Shown: positions 1 to 8,323 of the stretch, piece after piece | Numbering within the stretch: the stretch's first letter is position 1 | Layout of the letters: the number at the start of each line of letters is the position of its first letter | Assembly (NCBI RefSeq): GCF_000154705.2 | Contig: NZ_CM002917.1 | Span: 1,816,461 to 1,880,460 of the forward strand | Reading direction: 5' to 3' | DNA from: Hoeflea phototrophica DFL-43 | GTDB lineage: Bacteria; Pseudomonadota; Alphaproteobacteria; Rhizobiales; Rhizobiaceae | Length of the DNA: 64,000 nucleotides | The notes under the pieces: generated by a model | Database searches by the model: none | What the model was told of the DNA's origin: nothing | What the model saw: only the letters and a program-made list of their open reading frames with translations | Program-made: the position numbers and the translations under genes

Positions 1-337
1 TCAGGTTCGGTTGAGGGAAACACTCGGCAATGGATCGGGGCGAGGCGGTCTTGTCCTTGGCGACAGCGATGATGACGCTGACTTCTCCGTCCAGATGATC
101 CCTGGCCCACACCAGATTCTCGATCAGTTCCAGATGTCCGTTGGAGCCCACCCAGCCCTCTTCTGTGCCCGTGGCAGTCGACTGGTAGATCATCGTGCCG
201 TTCTGGAAGAGATCCTGCCAGAGCGTCACGGAAACCTTTTTGCCATCGGCGCTGCGTCCGGACCAGCTCCAGCGCTTGTTCTTCGGTACGGTGCCGAGGC
301 GCTCGAAACTCTGCGACAGTGTCCAGTTCTTCGCCAT
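1..337 (-). CDS. hypothetical protein, 5' part of gene (runs off left edge)
   Basis: An open frame on the minus strand starts at an ATG at 337 and stays open to base 1, so only the first 112 or so residues are visible. A GGAG ribosome-binding sequence lies 6 bases before this ATG. A second ATG directly upstream (340) is too close to it. The visible part is soluble, rich in Trp and charged residues, with no signal peptide and no motif I recognise. It points away from the small membrane protein at 537, so the two probably share a divergent promoter region. Function unknown. Confidence 0.6.
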   Translation of the reverse strand, partial: MAKNWTLSQSFERLGTVPKNKRWSWSGRSADGKKVSVTLWQDLFQNGTMIYQSTATGTEEGWVGSNGHLELIENLVWARDHLDGEVSVIIAVAKDKTASPRSIAECFPQPNL

Positions 338-536
338 CATGGTCTCCGGGGCCAGTCGACATTCATGGGAAAGGCAGGAAAGGGATTGCCAATGAGCAAG
401 AGTACCATCAAAAACGCTCACAGCCTGGAGATTCGTGCTGCCGGAAGTGGCCTCTTGCTCCTGGCGGCCAATTGTTATTGTTTGCGGACGTTCACAAAGT
501 GCCGCATCGGACGCGTGACAGGGAAAGACGCCTCTT

Positions 537-986
537 ATGGCCATGCTGGAAATTGGAACAAAGCCGGAGCAAGGTGACGGCCGGCTGGACGCGAGTTACC
601 GGCTGTTCGTGCGGCTGGTTGCGCTGAGCTGTCTGATGGCGGGATTGCAATATTGGGGACGGCTTATCGGTTTCTCCGATGGCGGGGCGTCACGGTTTGA
701 TCTTATCCCGTCCTATTGGCAGTTCGCCTCTGCCTCACTCGCCGTATTGCTTCCGGTTGCCGCCGTCGGGCTTTGGATGCAGGTCTCCTGGGGTCCGGTC
801 CTCTGGGTCGTGTCCGCCGGCGCCGAAGTCATCATGCATTTGGGGCTTCCACAGTATTTTGGAGAGCGGCCGGTTTTGGTCATCGCCCACGCCGTGGTCA
901 TGGTTGTCTATCTGTGCTTCAGGGTGTTGCTGTTCTTGAAATGGCGCAGGGAGGCGCAGCAGCAGGTAAGGACTGATTCACTCTAA
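537..986 (+). CDS. small integral membrane protein (DUF6163-like)
   Basis: 149 residues. A polar N-terminus of about 22 residues is followed by four hydrophobic segments (roughly 25-45, 60-82, 86-104 and 112-134) and a basic tail, so this is an inner-membrane protein. It resembles the uncharacterised DUF6163 family, which I recall lying next to ldtR in Rhizobiaceae; the family assignment is from memory. A second ATG two codons in is an equally possible start. It lies 125 bases upstream of ldtR on the same strand. Function unknown. Confidence 0.6.
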   Translation: MAMLEIGTKPEQGDGRLDASYRLFVRLVALSCLMAGLQYWGRLIGFSDGGASRFDLIPSYWQFASASLAVLLPVAAVGLWMQVSWGPVLWVVSAGAEVIMHLGLPQYFGERPVLVIAHAVVMVVYLCFRVLLFLKWRREAQQQVRTDSL

Positions 987-1111
987 CTCGCACTGAAACC
1001 TCGGTAAGAGCCTGTTAAGCTTGCATTTTAAGTAGAATTTTATGCGTATTGCGTAGGGTCTGTCTCAAGGCGGGAACAAAAGCCGCCACCACAAACAGTG
1101 AGGCAGTCATT

Positions 1112-1636
1112 ATGTCATATACCAATTCTGCGCTTGCGGCAGAAACCAAAGCCGCTCCTGCAAGCGATGAGAACGAAGCTCTCAAGGACCTGTATCTGGA
1201 ATCGCTGCAGCTGGTCGAGCGGCTTCACCGCCGTCTGCTCGATGTCATCAAGGATGAGTTCGACCGCAACAACCGCACCGACATCAATGCGGTTCAGGCG
1301 CTGCTGTTGTTCAACATCGGCAATTCCGAGCTTACTGCCGGCGAGTTGCGTTCCCGCGGCTACTATCTGGGCTCGAATGTGTCCTACAATCTCAAGAAGC
1401 TGGTGGATCTGGGCTACATCAACCATCAGCGCTCGCGGGTTGACCGCCGTGCGGTCCGCATCAGCCTGACCGAACACGGTGTTGAAGTCGCCGAGATCGT
1501 TGCCGGGCTTTACGACCGCCACATCAATTCGATTGCCAAGGTTGGTGGCATCGGTGCTGATGAGTTCGAGGAACTCAACAAGCTGATGCAGCGCCTGGAC
1601 CGCTTCTGGAACGACCAGATTCTCTACCGGCTCTAA
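1112..1636 (+). CDS. ldtR: MarR-family winged-helix regulator LdtR
   Basis: 174 residues. A short polar N-terminus (1-25) precedes a dimerisation helix and a MarR winged helix (about 40-125) with a Gly-Ser-Asn-Val-Ser recognition-helix region and an Arg-rich wing. In Liberibacter and Sinorhizobium, LdtR controls an adjacent L,D-transpeptidase gene and osmotic and cell-wall tolerance. Here the transpeptidase gene lies about 1 kb downstream (2681), with one convergent gene between, which fits that pairing. The start at 1112 gives the usual family N-terminus; the frame extends further upstream but without family similarity. The name rests on resemblance plus synteny. Confidence 0.82.
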   Translation: MSYTNSALAAETKAAPASDENEALKDLYLESLQLVERLHRRLLDVIKDEFDRNNRTDINAVQALLLFNIGNSELTAGELRSRGYYLGSNVSYNLKKLVDLGYINHQRSRVDRRAVRISLTEHGVEVAEIVAGLYDRHINSIAKVGGIGADEFEELNKLMQRLDRFWNDQILYRL

Positions 1637-1675
1637 GCGGTTAGAGAAGTGGGCCAGGACGACTGGCCAGAAAGA

Positions 1676-1708
1676 AAAAGCGGTGGGGCTTGAGGCTCCG
1701 CCGCTTTT
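1676..1708. terminator. bidirectional intrinsic terminator between ldtR and the DUF1295 gene
   Basis: A 14-bp stem with two G-U wobbles (1676-1689 with 1695-1708) closes a TTGAG loop. It has four A on the left and four T on the right, so it can stop transcripts from either side. It lies 40 bases after ldtR and 32 bases after the end of the convergent gene at 1740. Confidence 0.85.
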
Positions 1709-1739
1709 CTGCGTCAGGTGGTGCGTAAATGGGCGGCCG

Positions 1740-2540
1740 CTACTCAGCCGGGTCGGCGTTGAACTGACCCGTTCTTGGAAGCGGCAGCAGCACCGGGGTG
1801 CGGGCAGCGTAGTCGGCATAGTCTGACCGCGAAGCCACCAAATGCTGCTCGGTGAGTGGCAGCGAAACCAGCCGGATCACCGCGGCCAGCGCCACCGGAC
1901 CGGCCAGGGCCCACCAGGCGCCCGACAGATCATAGGCGGCAAAGCCAAGACCGAACCAGAGCATCATCTCTCCGAGATAATTGGGATGGCGGCTGTAGGA
2001 CCAGAGCCCGGAAGACAAGGTTTCCTTTCCGGCACGGCCTTCGAGCCGGTGCCGGTAGAGCTGCCAGTCGGCCGCGCTTTCAAGAGCCAAGCCGGCCACG
2101 AACAAGGCGATGCCCGTGTATCCCAGGAGCGAAAGACCTGCATCAGCCGGTGCGCCGACAATGGCATGGACGGGAGTTGCGACCAGCCAGAGGATCACCG
2201 CCTGGAGCAAGAACACCTTGTACAGACTGCGCCACCACCATTGCGGCCCTCCATTCTGGCGCATTTTCAGGTACCGGCCGTCCTCACCCTCCATCAGGCG
2301 GTGCCGCATGATCAGTTGGGTGGCGAGCCTCACGGCCCACAGCGTGACTGCGCCGAGCAGAACAAGCTTTGCCCCGGACCCTTCGGCGCCGAAGGCCAAA
2401 CCGGTCCATCCGATTACTGCAAAGCCGGGTCCCCAGTAGTAGTCCACGATCCCCGCGTCCTCGAGCGGAACATGAATTAGCCATATTGCCGTGAAAGCGA
2501 TAAGTGTGACGACTAGGCTGGTCATCAGGAACGGGTCCAT
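1740..2540 (-). CDS. DUF1295 / steroid 5-alpha-reductase-like membrane protein
   Basis: 266 residues with about seven hydrophobic segments. The C-terminal third has the family signature Ser-Arg-His-Pro-Asn-Tyr-Leu-Gly-Glu, shared with isoprenylcysteine methyltransferases and steroid 5-alpha reductases, where the His and Asn region contacts the NADPH or S-adenosylmethionine cofactor. The bacterial substrate is not known. The start at 2540 gives a hydrophobic N-terminus directly; the frame extends to 2612 without family character. It sits convergent to ldtR and divergent from the L,D-transpeptidase gene, with about 140 bases between the two starts. Confidence 0.78.
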   Translation of the reverse strand: MDPFLMTSLVVTLIAFTAIWLIHVPLEDAGIVDYYWGPGFAVIGWTGLAFGAEGSGAKLVLLGAVTLWAVRLATQLIMRHRLMEGEDGRYLKMRQNGGPQWWWRSLYKVFLLQAVILWLVATPVHAIVGAPADAGLSLLGYTGIALFVAGLALESAADWQLYRHRLEGRAGKETLSSGLWSYSRHPNYLGEMMLWFGLGFAAYDLSGAWWALAGPVALAAVIRLVSLPLTEQHLVASRSDYADYAARTPVLLPLPRTGQFNADPAE

Positions 2541-2638
2541 GGTGTCTCTCTGACGTTGTGTGCTCACGTAAAAGTGAGGCGGACAGCTTGAAGGGGAGGT
2601 TTTGGTCCCCAATTGTTAACGCTAGTACTTGTATAAAT

Positions 2639-2650
2639 TCGCTTAAGCGA
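2639..2650. promoter_or_regulatory. 12-bp perfect palindrome upstream of the L,D-transpeptidase gene
   Basis: TCGCTTAAGCGA is a perfect palindrome 30 bases before the ATG at 2681 and just downstream of an AT-rich stretch (TATAAAT, about 2632-2638) that could be a -10 box. It is a candidate operator for LdtR or another regulator. No protein has been shown to bind it, so this is inference from position. Confidence 0.35.
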
Positions 2651-2680
2651 GGTTACATTGGACTGCATGGTGGATTACGC

Positions 2681-3952
2681 ATGAAAACGCCAATCGGATT
2701 AGACAAAATGAGCCGCCGACGGTTTCTGGCCGGAGCCGCAGGCGCTGTTGCGACAGTATCCGCGGCTGGAGCTGCCAAGGCGCAATCGACCATCGAGGCC
2801 ATTATCAACTCGCCGCGCCGTGGTTCCTGGGATGACCAGTTTGATGCCAAGAGCTCGCGCTCTGTCGCAAAGACGGCGACCCGTTACCCGATTTCCAGTG
2901 CCGACACGATCGGCTTCGTCGAGCGCGCGGTCTTTGATTATCAGGACATTATTGCAAGGGGCGGTTGGCCTTTCGTGCCCGCCACCAAGAAGCTGCGCAT
3001 GGGGGTCTCCGAACCTGAAGTGCGGCTGCTCCGCCAGCGTTTGATTGCCTCGGGCGATCTGTCTGCAAACACCGGATTGTCCAACGCCTTCGATTCCTAT
3101 GTCGACGGCGCGGTCAAGAAATTTCAGGCGCGCCACGGCCTGCCGCCGGATGGCATTCTGGGGAATTACTCCTACCAGGCTCTCAACGTCTCCGCTGACG
3201 TCCGTCTGGGTCAGCTTGAAACCAACCTTGTGCGCTTGCGCTCGATGTCCGGCTTTCTTGGCGACCGCTACGTGATGGTCAACATCCCGGCAGCCCAGAT
3301 CGAAGCTGTCGAGAACGGCCGCGTTGTGCTGCGCCATACCGCGATTGTTGGCAAGATCGACCGGCAGACACCGATCCTCAATTCCAAGATTCACGAGATC
3401 ATTCTCAATCCCTACTGGACCTCGCCGCGCTCGATCATCGAAAAGGATATCGTGCCGCTGATGCGCAAGGACCCAACCTATCTGACACGCAACTCGATCC
3501 GCCTGTTTGATGGTAAGGGCAATGAGGTGGCGCCGGAGACCATCGACTGGCATGCTGAAAAGGCACCTGACCTGATGTTCCGCCAGGATCCTGGCAAGGG
3601 CAACGCCATGTCCTCGACCAAGATCAATTTCCACAATCCGCATGCCGTCTACATGCACGACACACCACAGCAGGGCGTGTTCAACCAGCTGATGCGGTTT
3701 GAAAGCTCCGGCTGTGTGCGAGTGCAGAATGTGCGAGATCTCAACACCTGGCTGTTGCGCGATACGCCCGGCTGGAACCGTCAGGCGATCGAAGCCACCA
3801 TTGCATCCGGTGAGAGCACCGAAATCCTGCTCTCCGAGCCGGTGCCTGTCTATTTCACCTATTTCACCGCCTGGGCCTCTGAGGATGGCGTCGTACAGTT
3901 CCGCGACGACGTCTATCAGCGCGACGGCGTGGAAGAACTGGCACTTCGCTGA
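2681..3952 (+). CDS. ldtP: Tat-exported L,D-transpeptidase (YkuD family)
   Basis: 423 residues. The N-terminus carries a twin-arginine signal (Ser-Arg-Arg-Arg-Phe-Leu at about residues 11-16, then an Ala-rich stretch). A peptidoglycan-binding helical domain follows (about 95-165) and then a YkuD catalytic domain (about 190-360). The catalytic motif His-Asp-Thr-Pro ... Ser-Ser-Gly-Cys-Val-Arg is present, with the nucleophile at about Cys345. Such enzymes form meso-DAP to meso-DAP cross-links or attach proteins to peptidoglycan in the periplasm. A GGTGGA box lies before the chosen ATG; an internal ATG at 2711 would still include the Tat signal. It is the likely target of LdtR. Confidence 0.86.
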   Translation: MKTPIGLDKMSRRRFLAGAAGAVATVSAAGAAKAQSTIEAIINSPRRGSWDDQFDAKSSRSVAKTATRYPISSADTIGFVERAVFDYQDIIARGGWPFVPATKKLRMGVSEPEVRLLRQRLIASGDLSANTGLSNAFDSYVDGAVKKFQARHGLPPDGILGNYSYQALNVSADVRLGQLETNLVRLRSMSGFLGDRYVMVNIPAAQIEAVENGRVVLRHTAIVGKIDRQTPILNSKIHEIILNPYWTSPRSIIEKDIVPLMRKDPTYLTRNSIRLFDGKGNEVAPETIDWHAEKAPDLMFRQDPGKGNAMSSTKINFHNPHAVYMHDTPQQGVFNQLMRFESSGCVRVQNVRDLNTWLLRDTPGWNRQAIEATIASGESTEILLSEPVPVYFTYFTAWASEDGVVQFRDDVYQRDGVEELALR

Positions 3953-3979
3953 AGCAGATAAGACAATCATTCAATCAGG

Positions 3980-4007
3980 AAAAGCCGCCCGGCCGGGCGG
4001 CTTTTCT
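3980..4007 (+). terminator. intrinsic terminator after the L,D-transpeptidase gene
   Basis: A perfectly self-complementary GC-rich hairpin (3980-4005, about 11 paired bases around GGCC), flanked by A and T runs and followed by TTTTCTTTT. It begins 28 bases after the stop codon. Confidence 0.9.
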
Positions 4008-4093
4008 TTTGGCTGTTCGTCCCGTTCGTGTCGCTCTACAAAAGGCCGGCAGATCCGTTGCCATAACCAGACGTCCGGAAGGGAACACGCAGC

Positions 4094-4510
4094 ATGATTG
4101 CCTATGTCACCGTCGGTGCTGATGACCTCTCTCATGCAAAGCGGTTTTACTCGGCATTCCTGCCGGTGCTCGGATACGGGCTCAAGGAGGGCCCGGAGGG
4201 CCTGAGCTACGCGCTGCCGGTGGAACCCGGTCAGTCTCCGGTTCTGCCGGATTTCTATGTCAAACCGACCTTTGATGGCCGCCCGGCCTCGGCCGGGAAT
4301 GGTGCTATGGTCGCGTTCGAGGCGCGCAATCAAAAGCAGGTTCGTGAGCTTCACGCCGCCGCGCTTGTCGCCGGCGGATCTGACGAGGGCCAGCCCGGCT
4401 TCCGCGAGGCCTATGGACCGCATTTTTATGTCGGCTACCTCCGCGACCCTCAAGGCAACAAGGTCGCACTGTTTTCAAGTGATCCGAACGAACCCGGACG
4501 TAAAGACTGA
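4094..4510 (+). CDS. VOC (glyoxalase / bleomycin-resistance fold) family protein
   Basis: 138 residues with the beta-alpha-beta-beta-beta repeat typical of the vicinal oxygen chelate superfamily: an N-terminal Val-Thr-Val-Gly-Ala-Asp-Asp-Leu strand and loop, and a C-terminal Asp-Pro-Gln-Gly-Asn-Lys strand. The usual N-terminal metal-ligand His (as in Asp-His-Val) is replaced by Tyr, and the C-terminal Glu ligand is not obvious, so it may lack the classical metal site. Substrate unknown. A single gene between two terminated units; the 268 bases up to glyA hold no gene. Confidence 0.72.
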   Translation: MIAYVTVGADDLSHAKRFYSAFLPVLGYGLKEGPEGLSYALPVEPGQSPVLPDFYVKPTFDGRPASAGNGAMVAFEARNQKQVRELHAAALVAGGSDEGQPGFREAYGPHFYVGYLRDPQGNKVALFSSDPNEPGRKD

Positions 4511-4778
4511 CGCGGCTTGCACTCAAGCGGGCAGTGGGCTGTTCGTGTGGTGTCTCAATGCGTTTTGCACACATAGGTTTTCCGTTTACCGCGGTGCTGT
4601 GACGCAATCAGGACGGCGGATATTGCCCTTGTCATGCGAGAGCGTTAAACAGCCGCATCCGGTTTGGCCAAGCCGCATTCCGGATTCGAGCCCGTTTGAC
4701 GTAGCGCCGCCACCAATCGCCGGCCTGCGTTGCGACCAAACCGTGCCATACGACCGAGCCAACAAGGAACCCGGACCC

Positions 4779-6092
4779 ATGTCGAACGCGACCCAAGCAG
4801 CCCGTTTTTCAGACGCCTTTTTCAACCGTTCTCTGGCCGACGCCGACCCTGCGCTCTATGGCTCCATCAAGGACGAATTGGGCCGTCAGCGCCACGAGAT
4901 CGAACTGATCGCCTCCGAAAACATCGTCTCGCGTGCCGTGTTGGAAGCACAGGGCTCGGTGATGACCAACAAATATGCGGAAGGCTATCCGGGTCGCCGC
5001 TACTATGGCGGCTGCCATTTTGTCGACATCGCCGAGGAACTCGCGATCGACCGTATCAAGCAGCTGTTTGGCTGCGGGTTTGCCAATGTCCAGCCCAATT
5101 CCGGCTCTCAGGCCAACCAGGCGGTTCTTCTGGCGCTGGCCAAGCCGGGCGACACGCTGCTGGGCATGAGCCTCGACGCCGGCGGCCATCTCACCCACGG
5201 CGCGCGGCCCAACCTGTCCGGCAAATGGTTCAATGCGGTTCAGTACGGGCTTGATCTGGCGACCGGCGTGATCGACTACGATCAGGTCGAGGCGCTGGCG
5301 CATGAGCACAAGCCGCGCATCATCATTGCCGGTGGCTCGGCCTATTCGCGCCACATCGATTTCGCCCGCTTCCGTGCCATTGCCGATGCAGTCGACGCGA
5401 TTCTCTGGGTCGACATGGCGCATTTTGCAGGCCTCGTCGCTGGCGGCTCGCATCCGAGCCCGTTCCCGCATGCCCATGTTGCCACCTCGACCACGCACAA
5501 GACCCTTCGCGGCCCACGCGGCGGCATCGTGCTGACCAATGACGAGGACATCGCCAAGAAAATCAACTCAGCCGTTTTCCCGGGTCTTCAGGGCGGTCCG
5601 CTGATGCATGTCATCGCCGCCAAGGCAGTCGCCTTCGGCGAAGCGCTGACCCCGGAGTTCAAGTCCTACATCGGCAACGTCGTGCGCAATGCGGAAGTGT
5701 TGGCCGAAACCCTGGTCGAAGGTGGTCTGGAAATCGTCTCGGGCGGGACCGACACCCATCTGATGCTGGTGGACTTGCGCCCCAAGAGCCTGACCGGAAA
5801 GGCTTCCGAGGCTGCTCTTGGCCGCGCCTTCATCACCTGCAACAAGAACGGTGTGCCCAACGATCCGGAAAAGCCGACGATCACGTCAGGCGTTCGCCTC
5901 GGCACGCCGGCAGGCACCACCCGCGGCTTTGGCGAAGCCGAATTCCGCGAGATCGGCAAGCTGATCCTCGAGGTGCTCGATGGTCTCAAGAAGGCCAATT
6001 CGGAAGAGGGGAACGCCGAGGTGGAAGCCGCGGTGAAGGCCAAGGTCATCGCGCTGACCGATCGCTTCCCGATCTACCCGCATCTGGGTTGA
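4779..6092 (+). CDS. glyA: serine hydroxymethyltransferase
   Basis: 437 residues, the normal length. This cytosolic PLP enzyme interconverts serine plus tetrahydrofolate and glycine plus 5,10-methylene-tetrahydrofolate. Visible family motifs include Glu-Leu-Ile-Ala-Ser-Glu-Asn near residue 42, the [13 protein letters not shown] segment near 66-78, and the PLP-lysine motif Ser-Thr-Thr-His-Lys-Thr-Leu-Arg-Gly (Lys about 241). The start at 4779 follows an AAGGA box. The open frame continues upstream, but that part overlaps the VOC gene and has no family similarity. It leads a run with nrdR, ribD and ribE, a common rhizobial arrangement. Confidence 0.97.
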   Translation: MSNATQAARFSDAFFNRSLADADPALYGSIKDELGRQRHEIELIASENIVSRAVLEAQGSVMTNKYAEGYPGRRYYGGCHFVDIAEELAIDRIKQLFGCGFANVQPNSGSQANQAVLLALAKPGDTLLGMSLDAGGHLTHGARPNLSGKWFNAVQYGLDLATGVIDYDQVEALAHEHKPRIIIAGGSAYSRHIDFARFRAIADAVDAILWVDMAHFAGLVAGGSHPSPFPHAHVATSTTHKTLRGPRGGIVLTNDEDIAKKINSAVFPGLQGGPLMHVIAAKAVAFGEALTPEFKSYIGNVVRNAEVLAETLVEGGLEIVSGGTDTHLMLVDLRPKSLTGKASEAALGRAFITCNKNGVPNDPEKPTITSGVRLGTPAGTTRGFGEAEFREIGKLILEVLDGLKKANSEEGNAEVEAAVKAKVIALTDRFPIYPHLG

Positions 6093-6098
6093 TCGCGC

Positions 6099-6581
6099 AT
6101 GCGGTGTCCTTATTGCGGTTCCGAAGACAGTCAGGTGAAGGATTCGCGGCCCGCTGAAGATGGTGCTGCGATCCGCCGCCGCCGGGTATGCCCGGACTGT
6201 GGCGGCCGCTTCACCACTTTCGAACGGGTGCAACTGCGCGATCTGCAGGTGCTCAAGAAAACCGGGCGGCGGGTGCCGTTTGACCGCGACAAGCTGGCCA
6301 AATCCTTCCAGATCGCCCTGCGCAAGCGCCCGGTTGACCCCGAGCGCATAGACCGTGCAGTTTCGGGCATTGTCCGGCGGCTCGAAAGCTCCGGCGAAAC
6401 CGAAATCGCGACAGATGGCATCGGCCTTCTGGTGCTTGAAGCTCTCAAGGCACTCGATGATGTAGGCTTCGTCCGCTACGCTTCGGTGTACCGGGATTTC
6501 TCGGGTCCACAGGACTTTGAGCGCACCATTGCCGAACTGACGGCGCGGATTGCAGGCGACAGCACCGCCGGAGACGACTGA
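6099..6581 (+). CDS. nrdR: transcriptional repressor NrdR
   Basis: 160 residues. The N-terminal zinc ribbon has Cys-Pro-Tyr-Cys (3-6) and Cys-Pro-Asp-Cys (31-34). An ATP-cone domain follows (about 46-136), with the basic Val-Leu-Lys-Lys-Thr-Gly-Arg-Arg start typical of the family. NrdR senses ATP and dATP and represses ribonucleotide reductase operons at NrdR boxes. It starts 6 bases after the glyA stop, so it is probably co-transcribed with it. Its place before ribD is standard in many proteobacteria. Confidence 0.96.
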   Translation: MRCPYCGSEDSQVKDSRPAEDGAAIRRRRVCPDCGGRFTTFERVQLRDLQVLKKTGRRVPFDRDKLAKSFQIALRKRPVDPERIDRAVSGIVRRLESSGETEIATDGIGLLVLEALKALDDVGFVRYASVYRDFSGPQDFERTIAELTARIAGDSTAGDD

Positions 6582-6585
6582 GGCC

Positions 6586-7689
6586 GTGGCCGTGGACGCG
6601 CTTGACCGGCGGTTCATGGCGGCCGCAATCCGTCTGGCTCGCTGGCACCAGGGCAGGACCGGCTCCAATCCCTCCGTTGCTACGCTGATCGTGCGCGAGA
6701 TTAATGACGAGCCGGTCATCGTAGGCCGAGGCGTGACAGCTGTTGGTGGCCGCCCTCATGCCGAACCTCAGGCACTGGCCGAAGCGGGCGATCTCGCCCG
6801 CGGCGCCACTGCCTATGTCACGCTCGAACCCTGCGCCCACCACGGACGAACCCCGCCTTGCGCTGAGGCGCTGGTGAGCGCCGGGGTCAGCCGGGTTGTG
6901 GCCGCTGCCAGTGACCCTGATGACAGGGTCTCGGGCAGGGGATACCAGATCCTGCGCGATGCCAGGATCGAGGTGGAAGAGAACGTGCTCGCCGAAGAGG
7001 CCGCGCGCGATCTGGCGGGCTATTTAACCCGGCGTATGAAAAACCGTGTCCATGTGACTCTAAAGCTTGCGCTTTCCCGCAACGGCAAGATCGGCCGCCG
7101 TGACGGCGGACAGGTGCTGATCACCGGCGAGGTCAGCAACCGTCAGGTCCATGCGTTGCGCGCCCAGGCCGACGTGATCCTGATTGGCATTGGCACCGCG
7201 CTCAATGATGATCCGTCGCTGACCTGCCGGATCGAGGGGCTTGAGGACCGCTCGCCAATCCGGCTTGTTCTGGACACGCAGTTGAAATTGCCCGTCGCTT
7301 CGAAGCTGGTGCGCACGGCGCGCGAGGTGCCTCTCTGGATCGCGACCTCCGCTGCGCAGGACCACCCGGCCCGCGCTGGACTCGCCGCAGCCGGTGCCGA
7401 CTTTATTGCCTGTGAAACCCATGATGGCCAGATCGCGTTGCCCGAATTGCTGGAGGATCTGGCAGCACGCGGATTGTCGAGCGTGTTGGTCGAGGGCGGC
7501 GAGCAGGTGGCGGAGGCGTTTCTGGCCGAGGGCCTGGTTGACCGGCTTATCCTGCTGACCGGCCAGATCGATATCGAGGGCGACGCGGTTGACGCGCCAT
7601 TTGCACCCGGCATTGTTCCGCCCGGATTCCGAAAGACCTCTTCCATGACTTTCGGCGCGGACCATATGGATGAATTTGAAAGGCTCTAA
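6586..7689 (+). CDS. ribD: bifunctional riboflavin deaminase/reductase RibD
   Basis: About 367 residues. The N-terminal deaminase domain shows the zinc site (His-Ala-Glu-Pro and Pro-Cys-Ala-His-His-Gly-Arg-Thr-Pro-Pro-Cys). The C-terminal reductase domain (about 155-360) has Thr-Leu-Lys-Leu-Ala-Leu-Ser and a Gly-Gly-Glu near its end. It carries out two successive steps in riboflavin synthesis from GTP. The start is uncertain: GTG codons at 6586 and 6592 give the conserved Asp-Arg-Arg-Phe-Met-Ala-Ala-Ala-Ile-Arg N-terminus, while the open frame reaches a TTG at 6550 inside nrdR. GTG 6586 is chosen because it follows the nrdR stop closely. Confidence 0.93.
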   Translation: MAVDALDRRFMAAAIRLARWHQGRTGSNPSVATLIVREINDEPVIVGRGVTAVGGRPHAEPQALAEAGDLARGATAYVTLEPCAHHGRTPPCAEALVSAGVSRVVAAASDPDDRVSGRGYQILRDARIEVEENVLAEEAARDLAGYLTRRMKNRVHVTLKLALSRNGKIGRRDGGQVLITGEVSNRQVHALRAQADVILIGIGTALNDDPSLTCRIEGLEDRSPIRLVLDTQLKLPVASKLVRTAREVPLWIATSAAQDHPARAGLAAAGADFIACETHDGQIALPELLEDLAARGLSSVLVEGGEQVAEAFLAEGLVDRLILLTGQIDIEGDAVDAPFAPGIVPPGFRKTSSMTFGADHMDEFERL

Positions 7690-7693
7690 ACCC

Positions 7694-8308
7694 ATGTTCA
7701 CCGGCATCATCACCGACATCGGCCGGCTGGCCGCGATCAGCCCGCGCGATCAGGGCATCCGCCTGCGAATTGAAACCTCATGGGATCCCGCCACAATCGA
7801 CATCGGCGCCTCGATCGCCTGTTCCGGCGTCTGTCTCACAGTCACGGGATTGCCGGAGGCGGGGGAGACTGCGCGCTGGTTCGAGGTCGAAGCCTGGGAG
7901 GAGGCGCTCAGGCTGACCACGATCGGCGCTTGGGGCGAGGGCACCCGCATCAACCTCGAGCGCTCGCTGAGGATCGGCGACGAACTTGGCGGGCACATGG
8001 TCACCGGCCATGTGGATGGCATGGCCGATCTGGTTTCGGTCAAGGACGAGGGCGAAGCCCGGCGCTTCACATTGCGCGCGCCCGATGGGCTCGCCCGCTT
8101 CATCGCGCCGAAGGGCTCGGTCGCGCTCGACGGGACATCGTTGACCGTCAACGGCGTCGAGGGTGCGGACTTCGATGTGCTGTTGATCCGCCATTCGCTG
8201 GAGGTCACCACATGGGCCGATCGCAAGGCGGGTGACCGGATCAATCTCGAAGTGGACCAGATGGCGCGTTATGCGGCACGGCTGACCGAGATGTCGGGCC
8301 GGGCGTAA
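7694..8308 (+). CDS. ribE: riboflavin synthase, alpha chain
   Basis: 204 residues made of two homologous beta-barrel halves (about 1-97 and 98-195), starting with the hallmark Met-Phe-Thr-Gly-Ile-Ile. Each half has a Gly-Gly-His or Asn-Leu-Glu-like lumazine-binding region (Gly-Gly-His-Met-Val-Thr-Gly-His-Val-Asp at about 99-108). The enzyme dismutates two lumazine molecules to riboflavin. It begins 4 bases after the ribD stop, so the two are coupled. Together with ribH (10936) it completes the last steps of the pathway. Confidence 0.95.
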   Translation: MFTGIITDIGRLAAISPRDQGIRLRIETSWDPATIDIGASIACSGVCLTVTGLPEAGETARWFEVEAWEEALRLTTIGAWGEGTRINLERSLRIGDELGGHMVTGHVDGMADLVSVKDEGEARRFTLRAPDGLARFIAPKGSVALDGTSLTVNGVEGADFDVLLIRHSLEVTTWADRKAGDRINLEVDQMARYAARLTEMSGRA

Positions 8309-8323
8309 CCGCCTTCTCAGCTG

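Noticed and set aside
11..577. 188-residue plus-strand frame at the left edge
   Set aside because: It runs opposite the better supported partial minus-strand gene and into the membrane protein gene, with no family character.
2699..3970. 423-residue minus-strand frame opposite the L,D-transpeptidase
   Set aside because: Mirror of a clear gene with signal peptide and catalytic motif; no family resemblance.
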